Shown here in pieces: positions 18,268 to 28,450 of a stretch of DNA of 64,000 bases (its first letter is position 1; each line of letters opens with the position of its first letter). The position numbers were made by a program, and so were the translations under genes. Location of the stretch: positions 11,810,409 through 11,874,408 of the forward strand of contig JASKMD010000017.1 of the NCBI GenBank assembly GCA_030144725.1, given 5' to 3'. This DNA is from Haematococcus lacustris (Eukaryota; Chlorophyta; Chlorophyceae; Chlamydomonadales; Haematococcaceae). The notes beneath the pieces were generated by a model that was not told the origin of the DNA, searched no databases, and worked only from the letters and a program-made list of their open reading frames with translations.

Positions 18268-20427
18268 CTGGGCTGGGCTGGGCTGGGCTGGGCTGGGCTG
18301 GGCTGGGCTGGGCTGGGCTGGGCTGGGCTGGGCTGGGCTGGGCTGGGCTGGGCTGGGCTGGGCTGGGCTGGGCTGGGCTGGGCTGGGCTGGGCTGGGCTG
18401 GGCTGGGCTGGGCTGGGCTGGGCTGGGCTGGGCTGGGCTGGGCTGGGCTGGGCTGGGCTGGGCTGGGCTGGGCTGGGCTGGGCCGGGCCGGGCCGGGCCG
18501 GGCCGGGCCGGGCCGGGCCGGGCCGGGCCGGGCCGGGCCGGGCCGGGCCGGGCCGGGCCGGGCCGGGCCGGGCCGGGCCGGGCCGGGCCGGGCCGGGCCG
18601 GGCCGGGCCGGGCCGGGCCGGGCCGGGCCGGGCCGGGCCGGGCCGGGCCGGGCCGGGCTGGGCTGGGCTGGGCTGGGCTGGGCTGGGCTGGGCTGGGCTG
18701 GGCTGGGCTGGGCTGGGCTGGGCTGGGCTGGGCTGGGCTGGGCTGGGCTGGGCTGGGCTGGGCTGGGCTGGGCTGGGCTGGGCTGGGCTGGGCTGGGCTG
18801 GGCTGGGCTGGGCTGGGCTGGGCTGGGCTGGGCTGGGCTGGGCTGGGCTGGGCTGGGCTGGGCTGGGCTGGGCTGGGCTGGGCTGGGCTGGGCTGGGCTG
18901 GGCTGGGCTGGGCTGGGCTGGGCTGGGCTGGGCTGGGCTGGGCTGGGCTGGGCTGGGCTGGGCTGGGCTGGGCTGGGCTGGGCTGGGCTGGGCTGGGCTG
19001 GGCTGGGCTGGGCTGGGCTGGGCTGGGCTGGGCTGGGCTGGGCTGGGCTGGGCTGGGCTGGGCTGGGCTGGGCTGGGCTGGGCTGGGCTGGGCTGGGCTG
19101 GGCTGGGCTGGGCTGGGCTGGGCTGGGCTGGGCTGGGCTGGGCTGGGCTGGGCTGGGCTGGGCTGGGCTGGGCTGGGCTGGGCTGGGCTGGGCTGGGCTG
19201 GGCTGGGCTGGGCTGGGCTGGGCTGGGCTGGGCTGGGCTGGGCTGGGCTGGGCTGGGCTGGGCTGGGCTGGGCTGGGCTGGGCTGGGCTGGGCTGGGCTG
19301 GGCTGGGCTGGGCTGGGCTGGGCTGGGCTGGGCTGGGCTGGGCTGGGCTGGGCTGGGCTGGGCTGGGCTGGGCTGGGCTGGGCTGGGCTGGGCTGGGCTG
19401 GGCTGGGCTGGGCTGGGCTGGGCTGGGCTGGGCTGGGCTGGGCTGGGCTGGGCTGGGCTGGGCTGGGCTGGGCTGGGCTGGGCTGGGCTGGGCTGGGCTG
19501 GGCTGGGCTGGGCTGGGCTGGGCTGGGCTGGGCTGGGCTGGGCTGGGCTGGGCTGGGCTGGGCTGGGCTGGGCTGGGCTGGGCTGGGCTGGGCTGGGCTG
19601 GGCTGGGCTGGGCTGGGCTGGGCTGGGCTGGGCTGGGCTGGGCTGGGCTGGGCTGGGCTGGGCTGGGCTGGGCTGGGCTGGGCTGGGCTGGGCTGGGCTG
19701 GGCTGGGCTGGGCTGGGCTGGGCTGGGCTGGGCTGGGCTGGGCTGGGCTGGGCTGGGCTGGGCTGGGCTGGGCTGGGCTGGGCTGGGCTGGGCTGGGCTG
19801 GGCTGGGCTGGGCTGGGCTGGGCTGGGCTGGGCTGGGCTGGGCTGGGCTGGGCTGGGCTGGGCTGGGCTGGGCTGGGCTGGGCTGGGCTGGGCTGGGCTG
19901 GGCTGGGCTGGGCTGGGCTGGGCTGGGCTGGGCTGGGCTGGGCTGGGCTGGGCTGGGCTGGGCTGGGCTGGGCTGGGCTGGGCTGGGCTGGGCTGGGCTG
20001 GGCTGGGCTGGGCTGGGCTGGGCTGGGCTGGGCTGGGCTGGGCTGGGCTGGGCTGGGCTGGGCTGGGCTGGGCTGGGCTGGGCTGGGCTGGGCTGGGCTG
20101 GGCTGGGCTGGGCTGGGCTGGGCTGGGCTGGGCTGGGCTGGGCTGGGCTGGGCTGGGCTGGGCTGGGCTGGGCTGGGCTGGGCTGGGCTGGGCTGGGCTG
20201 GGCTGGGCTGGGCTGGGCTGGGCTGGGCTGGGCTGGGCTGGGCTGGGCTGGGCTGGGCTGGGCTGGGCTGGGCTGGGCTGGGCTGGGCTGGGCTGGGCTG
20301 GGCTGGGCTGGGCTGGGCTGGGCTGGGCTGGGCTGGGCTGGGCTGGGCTGGGCTGGGCTGGGCTGGGCTGGGCTGGGCTGGGCTGGGCTGGGCTGGGCTG
20401 GGCTGGGCTGGGCTGGGCTGGGCTGGG
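18268..20427. repeat. (CTGGG)n satellite, 2.16 kb, with CCGGG block
   Basis: About 430 copies of ctggg are essentially perfect except for a clean block of ccggg at about 18481-18658. That block, some 36 copies, marks the expansion of one variant. Array length in a genome assembly is often unreliable. Confidence 0.98.
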
Positions 20428-20469
20428 TGATGGTGGGGCTGGGATGGCGTGTGGGGGGTGGGGCTGGGA

Positions 20470-20890
20470 TGGCGGAAGGAGATGGTGGTAATTCGCGTGG
20501 CAGTTCACGTGCAGTTTGATGACTACACATACAAGAAGCATGGCAAGGTGCTCGTCATCAGAGTGACAGCTGGTATGCCCGAAGATGCTGCTGCAGGGCC
20601 AGCAACTAATGTAGCAACAGGAACAGTGACGAATGCAGCTGCAGGACCAGCAGGGGTGAGATATCGCTCCAGCCTTGTGTGTTTCCGTGCGTGTGTGGAG
20701 TGGCGCTGTTACATCGGTTTGTCATGCCATGTGAATCGTTTTCACTGCGGGGAATGTCCCTGACTGTTTGTAGGTGCTCCTGGGCCACGTCGGTCGCGGC
20801 GGTCGGTCTCGACGAGGCCCGCATGAGCAATACACTCTGAGTTTGAATGCAGAGTTTTGAGCCGCCAGTGCGCTCAGCACAATGCACGGA
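20470..20890 (+). pseudogene. Family X fragment, copy 1 (VHVQ exon)
   Basis: An open stretch encodes [19 protein letters not shown] followed by IRVTAG and an Ala/Gly/Thr-rich tail, ending at a donor-like AG/GTGAGA near 20656. The same protein segment (FAVHVQLDGCTIPAHGKVV) occurs on the minus strand near 34560, at clearly diverged DNA level, so it is conserved as protein. The downstream part, 20839-20869, matches 27153-27183 exactly. 20650-20815 also has an inverted diverged match at 33000-33170. I do not recognise the protein. Confidence 0.5.
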
Positions 20891-21424
20891 ATTAGATAGA
20901 ACATGCTTCACCTCGTAGCTGATAGATTATTGACCACGTGGCTGAGATGCGGCGTCGTTTTGACAACCAGGGGATAGGTTTTCTGTTATTTGGGGACACC
21001 TGACTGACGACTGGCGGAGACCGCGCACCCCAAACCCAGCAGCAGCAGCATCAGCAGCCTGTGGCACAGTAGTGTGTGCAAGGGGCATCTTTGCGTTGTT
21101 GTTAGGGACCGCCAATTCCAGTGTTACCACGTACGACAGCCAGTGTCCTATTAAGTAGCGTATTACCGTGTTCCCAACACGGTTGGATTCTAGCACGAGC
21201 GTGTTGCGAGAGGTCACCGGTATCCCCCGCTAACTCTTTTTTTCCCTCCGACGCCGCCAAGGCTGTTGTTAGCAAAGTTAGCTATCCAAACTTAAACGCA
21301 AACGGGCACATGCTCCTTAGCTTAAGGCATCACACACAAGGAAGGCCTAATGCTAAGATGCCAAAGGATCACAGGGATAATCAATTGGTGGGTTAGGTGG
21401 CAAACAAGTGGTGGGTAAGATGCT
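20891..21424. other. Unassigned DNA
   Basis: No gene is supported. It probably includes the 3' end of the hAT-derived element, whose terminal repeats could not be located. Confidence 0.4.
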
Positions 21425-22502
21425 TCAGGTGCTCAAGGCCAAGGCCAGAGCCTCAGCCTCCAGGGCTGCCACACGGGCAGTCTCCTTAGCCAAATCAGCT
21501 TCCACTGCGGCCTCAAGGGCATCTTCATTGATTGCTTGCAGCCGTTGTAGTAGCTCCTCCCCCTCCCCCTCCCCCTCTTCCTCCCCCTCCCCCTCTCCCT
21601 CCCCCTCCCCGTCCCCTTGCTCACGCTGCCACTCCCACGCCTTGCTCGCTACACCCTTGCCAGCCCGCTTCAACAAGCGGGAATTGAAGTAGAGCTGTGT
21701 GAGCATCTCCGCATTGCTGGCTGTCAAACGGTTGCGGCGGGGGTTGTGGACAAACCCATAGCTGCTCCAAGCACGCTCGCAAGAGGTGGCTGATGCCACT
21801 TGCGAGGTGACCTTCATGGCCAGTGCCCCCAGGGCTCCGCCGGTGTGGATCCTATGCCACTCATGGGGTGACATACTCTTGGCTGTCGCAGCGGCCATGG
21901 CGGTTGTGGCATGCAAGTACTTGGGCAGCTGCACGACACACTCCGCTGCTGAGGTTGGACTGAGCTTCTCTGCCACCTTCATGAAGTCAGGCAGCACAGC
22001 TTGGAAATCCAATTGTCCTGCCGATGACTCCCCGCGCATGTTGAAATGTTGTCGATACTCTGGGTCCAGCAAGGCAGCTGCCCCGTGCAGAGGGCGCAAC
22101 AACATGCTGGTGCGGCGCTCTGTAGCGAGCAGGATTTGCCACCGTGTCATCAATCATCTCCTTGGTCACCACATCTTGCGACGCGTTGCGTGAAGCACGC
22201 TGGCGCGATGGGGAGGGCTCCATGCCATCTTCGCCGCGGCGCTTGTGGGTAGACGATGCAGATGAGGCTGCGGCTGCGTCGTGTTGCCGCACTAGCTGGA
22301 CCATCTCTGGGTCGGGGGCTGTACATTTCTTGACATCAGTTGTAGAGCCGCTGATGTGCTGTGCGACGCGCGTCACGCTATTGATGCTGGCTGTCCAGGG
22401 GCAGCGCTTGCAAGTGACATGCCATGCCGACTTGCTGGGTGGTTCCTCCCTATGCACCGTATCCCATACTGCAGCGTAAAAGGAGGTGATGCGTCGCATC
22501 AC
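21425..22502 (-). pseudogene. Internally deleted hAT transposase (BED finger joined to C-terminal domain)
   Basis: Two overlapping minus-strand frames make up this remnant. The 5' frame (22502 to about 22140) starts MMRRITSFYAAVWD and holds a BED-like zinc finger, with CKRCPW followed by a His in VAQHISGS. The second frame (22153-21425) carries the hAT C-terminal dimerisation signature: ATSCERAWSSYGFVHNPRRN followed by LTASNAEMLTQLYFNS. It ends in an acidic Glu/Gly-rich tail encoded by a cctccc-rich tract at 21555-21615. The catalytic core between the finger and the C-terminal domain is absent, and the two parts join out of frame near 22150. This is a non-functional copy from which a non-autonomous element could derive. 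Confidence 0.75.
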
Positions 22503-22645
22503 GCAGCGCGCAGCTAGCTGACTAGGCCCGGACCGGTCGTGTCGTATTGTCGCATTGCTCGCTCATTTTAAGCCAAAAATTCAAGATCCGAGAACACGAG
22601 GAATACGACCGCATTTTGACCGAATTTGGTAACACTGGCCAATTC
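22503..22645. other. Upstream part of the hAT remnant
   Basis: AT-richer non-coding sequence lies between the hAT start codon and the dispersed repeat that begins at 22646. It probably holds the 5' end of the hAT copy, but no terminal inverted repeat was paired. Confidence 0.35.
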
Positions 22646-22894
22646 AGAAGTCTAGTTTTTTAGCCTAGGATTCTAAGATATTCGAGCCACTTTTTCTAGG
22701 TCCCTCTTGCCTAGACACTTGAGGTAGAATAGGTAGAAGACTGATATAAAACACCTATTGCCCGTCAACTGTCCAACCAACGCCTAACAATTGGTGTCCT
22801 TTCTTGCTCTTTAGCTGCATGGCTGCCAGTGGAGTACAACTAGCGTGGCTGTACAAGTTCGAAAGCCAGCAATCACCAGCCAGTGAGGCGGTCG
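22646..22894. repeat. Dispersed 249-bp repeat, copy 1
   Basis: From agaagtctagtttttt to gtgaggcggtcg this is more than 90 percent identical, by eye, to 36451-36698, in the same orientation. Both copies begin at the same base, so it is a discrete element end rather than a random duplication. Contents include tgatataaaacacctattgc; no coding signal is seen. Confidence 0.85.
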
Positions 22895-22922
22895 CACTCT
22901 GGTTACGGTTGGGGCATGAACT

Positions 22923-22945
22923 GCGCGGTTCATCGTGAACCGCGC
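22923..22945. other. Perfect 10-bp hairpin
   Basis: gcgcggttca, a tcg loop, then tgaaccgcgc. No poly-T follows, so there is no reason to call it a terminator. Confidence 0.6.
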
Positions 22946-23246
22946 GGTTCTGGTCGATTTGGAGCGGTTCATCAACCGCCTTTCCCATGTCAGCTGCAGC
23001 GGCCCCGATGCGCTCGCTGGAATCAGCAGTTCACGCCCTTTCCAGCCATACCCTCGCAAGCAGCAGCGATGACCTGCCAACCGCCTTCATGGCTGCATGG
23101 CTGGCAACGAAACTGGATCAGCGGGCCAGAGCGGACCAAACCAAAAGACTCGCAGGAATCCTTACAGCCCCATGCTTCACCCAACTGAACAAACGTAGCA
23201 GCACATCAAAACAAGCACGCTGCCAAGTGCCCAACACTGCCTAGCT

Positions 23247-25640
23247 GGCTACCCCCCTCATTGAACCACCACGTAAGGGACATTTGACTTTGCGGCGTGC
23301 CTGGTGAGAGTTGAGTTGTCATTTTAACGCGGAACGCCTATTCTTTGCGTTGCGCTTGCGCCTGCGCGCCCGAGCTGCTGGCACCCTACGGTGACCGGCA
23401 GTCTGCCAGGCACGCGAACGGTTTCGCTCTGCGCAATGGGCCTTTGTAATGCTCCTTCACAACACCCACTACGCAGGATGCAGAGTTCTCCGCTGCGGTA
23501 CACTGCGGTACACTTTACGCATGGAGCCCAGTTTTCTCTTTTTACACAGCCAGCTCAGTCGCACTCTGCCTGCTCATTTAAATGCTGCAGCACCATGTAT
23601 CGTAGGTCAGCACGCAATGTGTTGGCTGGCACACACAACCCCACTGCCTTGCAATACTCGTTTAACATCTTCACGCTCAGCTTCTTGCCCAAGGTGCACA
23701 GCTGCATCACGCTGTCTGGTGCAAATGAGCACAGAAGGGTGAGGCACTCATCGTCCCAATGCTTGTCATCCCGCTTCTGATCGAACATGGGCATGGCTAC
23801 AAAGGGCTTTGTGATGGAGGGCCTCATACACAAACCCCTTGGTGCGGGGGTCATGCATTGGGCACATGCACATGCAGTCTGTGACCACTCAACCTGGAAC
23901 CCTGCAGCAGGAAAGAAGCAGCTGTGCATGCTCATAGAGCCGGGGATGGATGATGCAAAGGCATGTGCATCCCGCTGTGGAGCACTGCAAAGCTGTACCT
24001 CCTGTGTGCTCAGCTCCAAGCACCACCGATGACTCACACTTGCTCGTGCACGGTGAGCCTTGCTGGGGTCAGCAGCAGTAGCTGCCTTGTGATATGCATT
24101 GCAATGCTGCACAAACCCCAATGCATTGCACTTCCCAACACGATCAGCCAGGAGCTCACCCCTCAACCACTGCTTCACCACCCCTCCCTCTGAATCATGC
24201 CTGCCCTTGAAGTGTGCCGTAGCCCCATAGCTCCACCACACCGGCACGCTGAACCTCTGTGCCATACCCCAGTGCTGTCGCATGGCTGGGGCGCCCTTGA
24301 ACTGCCCTGCACACCCATCAGACCACATGATACAACTGCCTCATGTCCATGTCATGCTCTGCCAGCAAATAACACACCACCTGGTTAACTGCTGCTTGGG
24401 TAATGGCTGCCGACTGCTCCTTCCCATCTGTCATCACATACACGGTCTGCTCATAGTAGGCCCCCTCTTTGTTCTTGAAGTATGCACACGCAACAAGAAT
24501 GCCTATCTGCGCTGCATGCCAATGCTCTGACATGATCTCAACGCTGCGCTCAACAGTCAGCTTCTCTGACCAATCACATGAAATAACCACCTTCCCATCC
24601 TTGCCTGCCTTGACGGCCTCACGATGCTCACGGAAAACCTGCAGCTGGTGATGTGCCAACCGGTGGTGCTTGATGTACTCTGGCATCTGCTTGTTCAGCA
24701 TGCCTACAGCATCACTCAAGCTGTGCAGGCTGCTTGCGTGGGTGTGGAGCTGAGACGGGGCATGGGCTGCTCCTGCCCCTGCAACCGCTTGCCCACGGCA
24801 AGCGCAGCTGCAGCAGCCTCAGCGCAAGTCCTGTGGGCCAGTGGAATCAGTGCGGGCACCAGGTTTTCGCAGGCCTTGATGATTTCAGCCATCTGAGCTG
24901 TGACCTGGCCGATGGCTAGTAGACTCTGCCCAGAGCGGTAGGAGGCTGCCTGCCCCTCCACATGGATCTCCACCCAGCCAGTGCTGCCAGCTTGCGTAGA
25001 CTTTATACAACACGCACAGCGGGCAGCATGGCCCCCCTTCCATCTGTGGGGGTGGGATTTGGAGTACAAGCCCATACCTGCAGGCATGTGCACACGCCAG
25101 CTTCTAAAACCCCTATGAACAAAACTCAACAAGAGTTGAGAACTTGGCAGGGGGTCCACAGTTGAGTTCCCTAGCTAGTGACGCAGGGCTGGAGACTTCG
25201 ATTCACTTCGATGGTTGCCAAACTGGCATCAGCAGAGTGGGGCAGCATGGAGGAGGTTTAGCCCACCTCTTGGAGCCTAATCAACAAGGGATCGATGCAG
25301 TTGCCACTGCTGATGCTCTTACTGTGGTCTCCTCCTAGTTTCAGAGCCCCTGAGCCAGCGCATGTTGGTTATCATGTTGGACATGGGGTCGGGCTCCTAG
25401 CACATCGCGCACTATCCATCGCGTTAAATAGGGACTCACTGCTACTGGGTCAACGTACATCAAGTCCGCAGGCTCGGTAGGGTCGGATACCCGGCAACAT
25501 GCCCAACCGGCTCAGCGTGTGCCTCAGCGCAGCCGCTCTCCGACGCTTCAATCCGCGTGTGAATCTGTGCAGAAATGAGTCCGGAAAAGCCGTTGTCCCT
25601 TATCGTTAGGGGGGTTGGTGGTTCAATGGGAGGGGTAGCC
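23247..25640 (-). mobile_element. DNA transposon A, 2.4 kb, GGCTACCCC TIRs, with DDE-like transposase
   Basis: The left end is ggctacccccctcattgaac and the right end is the reverse complement of ggctacccctcccattgaac. The subterminal blocks also match element B next door (23247-23560 with 25783-26065; 24950-25640 with 26090-26787). Between them lies a broken transposase on the minus strand. No convincing target duplication was found for this copy. Confidence 0.7.
23555..24719 (-). pseudogene. DDE-type transposase of element A, frameshifted
   Basis: The minus-strand frame 24719-24318 encodes an N-terminal part with ISCDWSEKLTVERSVEIMSE followed by HWHAAQ and VYVMTDGKEQSAA. A one-base frameshift near 24325 breaks it before VWSDGCAGQFKGA. 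The second frame, 24328-23555, continues with SYGATAHFKGRHDSEGGVVK and a Cys-rich region (CACAQC). The order D-W-S...E-x-W, SDG-x2-x-QFK and HFKGxHD-x-EGG-VK resembles a widespread eukaryotic transposase-like family with acidic catalytic residues. I cannot name the superfamily. The 24716-25159 frame upstream may encode more of the N-terminus. Ends lie inside the TIR-bounded element, which supports its being that element's own transposase. Confidence 0.6.
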
Positions 25641-25782
25641 TGCTGGCCTGCCAACCAACTAAAATTAGGCCATGCACCCTTGTCTAAGCGGCTACGGTAG
25701 GAGATGGACGTTGGGTCGGACTCCATGCGCAATAGTAGTTGAAGCTTGAACTTGGAGGTGGTGGTGGATGGAGGGGATGGGT
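25641..25782. other. 142-bp spacer between transposons A and B
   Basis: Short unique sequence separates the two related elements. Confidence 0.5.
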
Positions 25783-26787
25783 GGCTACCCCTCCCATTGA
25801 ACCACCACGTAAGGGACATTTGACTTTGCGGCGTTCCTGGTGAGAGTTGAGTTGTCATTTTTACGCGGAACGCCTTAACATTGCGTCGCGCTTGCGCCTG
25901 CGCGCCCGAGCTGCTGGCACCCACGGTGACCGGCAGTCTGCCAGGCACGCGAACGGTTACGTTCTGCGCAATGGGCCTTTCAGATGCTGCTTTACAACAC
26001 TCACAACGCAGGATGCATAGTTCTCCGCTGCGGTACACTTTACGCATGGAGCCCAGTTTTCTCAACATCATCTTACACAGCCTCGCCCTCAGCATGAATC
26101 TTCACCCAGCCAGTGCTGCCAGCTGGCGTAGACCTCACACAACACGCACAGCGGGCAGCCTGGCCCCCCTGCCGTTTGTAGGGGTGATATTTGGATGTCA
26201 GCATGCTGCAGACATGTGCACACGCCATCTTCTAAATCCCTTCTTGGGAAATCTTGGGAAGAGTTGAGACTTTGGCAGGGGGGTCACAGTGAGTTCCCTA
26301 GCCAGTGACGCAAGGCTGGAGAGTTGCATTGAGTTGCATGGTTGTCAGCCGGGCATCAGCAGAGTGGGGCAGCATGGAGGAGGTTTAGCCCACTCTTGGA
26401 GCCTAATTAACAAGGGATTGATACAGTTGCCACTACTGTGCTCCTATTGTGGTCTCCTCCCTAGTTCCAGAGCCCCTAAGCCTAGTTCCGTCGCCCCAGA
26501 GCCAGCGCATGTGGGTTATCATGTTGGACATGAGGTCGGGCTGCTCGCCCATCGCGCACTATCCATCGCGTTAAACAGCGACTCACTGGCACTGGGTCAA
26601 CGTACATCAAGTCCGCAGGCTCGGTAGGGTCGGATACCCGGCAACATGACCGACCAGCTCAGCGTGTGGCTCAGCGCGGCCGCATTCCGACGCTTCAATC
26701 CGCGTGTAAGTCCGTGCAGAAATGAGTCCGGAAAAGCCGTTGTCCCTTACCGTGAGGGGGGTTGGTGGTTCAATGGGAGGGGTAGCC
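25783..26787. mobile_element. DNA transposon B, 1.0 kb deletion derivative of A
   Basis: The terminal inverted repeats ggctacccctcccattgaac and its reverse complement are perfect over at least 25 bp. GGGT occurs directly outside both ends (25779-25782 and 26788-26791), a candidate 4-bp target duplication. Compared with A it lacks the block equivalent to about 23562-24950, that is, all the transposase core. It retains both subterminal regions at high similarity. Confidence 0.75.
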
Positions 26788-26791
26788 GGGT

Positions 26792-27152
26792 GCAGTCCCA
26801 TGCATAGCCACTGGCCATAGCCACTGGCCACTGGCATAGCTATTAGCCAGCTGCTTCATGGCTTCTTGGACTTGTTCTGGATGCAAAATTGTCAAACACT
26901 GTGATGCGCATAGTGTAAAGGCAATGGTGTGGGGCAGCAGCGGGCAGGTGGTGGGGCAACAGCGGGCGCGTGGTGGGGCAGCATCGGGCAGGGGGTGGGG
27001 CAGGTGGTGGGGCGTTGCGTGCTTCCTCCTCCCTCCCAATCGTGTCTGAGCAGCCTGTCATGCACAGCAGGTCACCCCTCCCATTGAACCACCAACCCCC
27101 CTAACGATAAGGGATAAGGGAGTTAAGGCGATAAGGCGATAAGGCGATAAGG
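26792..27152. repeat. Fragment of an A/B-type end and a gataaggc repeat
   Basis: 27073-27110 reads cacccctcccattgaaccac and then caacccccctaacgata, matching one end of the A/B family. It is followed by three to four gataaggc units (27117-27150). The remainder holds no recognised gene; tgggg(c/a)ag repeats lie at 26925-27010. Confidence 0.55.
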
Positions 27153-27500
27153 GAGTTTGAATGCAGAGTTTTGAGCCGCCAGTCAATCAGGTCTCCCATG
27201 AGGACCTTCCCCTGTGGGGGGGAGGTCGCTCCCCCTCACAGGGGGACCTTCCAACCGCCCAACCGCATCCCGCCCGCTGTATTGCGCCACCTTTCTGGGC
27301 ACCTTTGCGGACCTGTGCGCTCGCACCGCACGCGTGCTAGAAATGATTACACTGCTATTGCTAGGTTGTGCAGCGTGGGCCGCAGCGCTGGCAGCATCAA
27401 TTGCCACCACGCTAGATGCGACAAGCCCAGTTACCACAGCAGAAACCTCAGCAAGAACAGCCTGTAACCGCTGATGGAGTTCAGCCCGCCGCGGCGATGG
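27153..27500 (+). pseudogene. Family X fragment, copy 2 (hydrophobic segment; intact target site)
   Basis: 27153-27183 equals 20839-20869 of copy 1. The following sequence matches, in inverted orientation, the two pieces 34314-34370 and 32440-32652 that flank a 1.66-kb transposon. This copy therefore shows the uninterrupted arrangement. The plus-strand reading ITLLLLGCAAWAAALAASIA, followed by TTLDATSPVTTAETSA, is shared with copy 3. The opposite strand is also open, so the coding strand is inferred from its order relative to the other exons. Confidence 0.5.
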
Positions 27501-27626
27501 CTCATTTGGGCCATGCCTGTCTTTCCGAGTTAGCCTGTGCTCTCCGCAGAGAGATGAAGGGCGGACAACATTTGAAAGCATCCCTTCCACCGTCAGCACA
27601 AGAGCAGCCCCGACCTGCCAAGAAGC

Positions 27627-28069
27627 GTGCTGGGCGTGTTGGGCAACGGGTCGCGGGATAAGGGCCGCGGGCACCTGGAGCTAGATATGCCTGATATGCA
27701 TGCATTCGATGACCAGCCCCAGCCCCAACAAGAGCCTGGGCCGTCTTGGGTCAAGTGGGCTATCCGCAATGAGTGTTCTGGAGCTGCAGCCCGTCAAAAT
27801 GAGACACAGCGTCAGTTTGACTATGTCGCCTCAGCTCCTGCACATGAGCAGCTTCTCACAAGCAAGAGAGCAGCCCTACAGGCTGCCATGCAGGAGCAAC
27901 TTGACAGCACGGCATGCAGCAAGCTCAGCTGGACCGTCACCATTTTACCAAGTGGAGAGACATGAGGTAGAGTACATCGATGTTCATCATTGCTTTTCAC
28001 TAACTGTTTGGACATGCTGCAAGGAGTGTGCAAACCCGCTGCACTTCTTATGTTGGCCTAGCAGTTAAA
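27627..28069 (+). pseudogene. KDZ-like (Cys-cluster) transposon protein fragment in family X copy 2
   Basis: The frame 27627-27965 encodes PSWVKWAIRNECSGAAARQN and then a helical Gln/Ala/Leu segment. A one-base shift near 27955 leads into VEYIDVHHCFSLTVWTCCKE and CANPLHFLCW, ending at 28069. A Trp-rich start, an amphipathic helix region and a V-x-Y-I-D-V..C-C-x2-C pattern recall the N-terminal Cys cluster of KDZ-type transposases. This is a resemblance only, since the catalytic domain is not present. The frameshift makes it a remnant. Confidence 0.4.
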
Positions 28070-28169
28070 TCCAGGTTCAAACTTGGTATGCCATCGGTCT
28101 TATGCGGCACTACTTCTCTCTGTTTGGTGGAGGTGACTCCGTGGCAGGTAACGCTGCCTTCCGACATGT

Positions 28170-28450
28170 GCTAATGTTCATGGTTCGCTACCCAGCCCTG
28201 CCCCACCCCTCCCAGCCTTGCATTGCCCCTCCCTGCCCAGCCCTGCCCCACCCCCTTTCAGCCCTGCCCCCACCCAGCGCAGCCCCGCCCCACCCCAGCC
28301 CAGCCCTGCCCCTCCCCATCCCATCCTTACGTTGCCCCTCGCCGCCTCAGCCCAGCCTTGCCCCACCCCCTCCCAGCCTTGCGCTGCCCCTCCCCTCCCT
28401 GCCCAGCCCTGCCCCACCCCTTCCCAGCCTTGCCCAACCCCGCAGCCATG
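28170..28450. repeat. Degenerate CCCAGCCCTGCCCCACC repeat
   Basis: Irregular repeats of cagccctgccccacccc variants occur. Open Pro/Ala/Ser frames on either strand are artefacts. Confidence 0.8.

Noticed and set aside
17648..20541. Open frames of 900-950 codons on both strands (GWAGL, PAQPS, HPTPP repeats)
   Set aside because: A pentanucleotide repeat without stop triplets stays open in all frames. They are translations of the satellite, not proteins.
22923..22945. Intrinsic terminator
   Set aside because: Hairpin without a U-tract, in eukaryotic DNA.
27183..27674. Minus-strand protein AEVSAVVTGLVASSVVAIDA as the real product
   Set aside because: Open in copies 2 and 3, but the order of exons in the three family X copies favours the opposite strand. 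Kept as an alternative, not as a feature.
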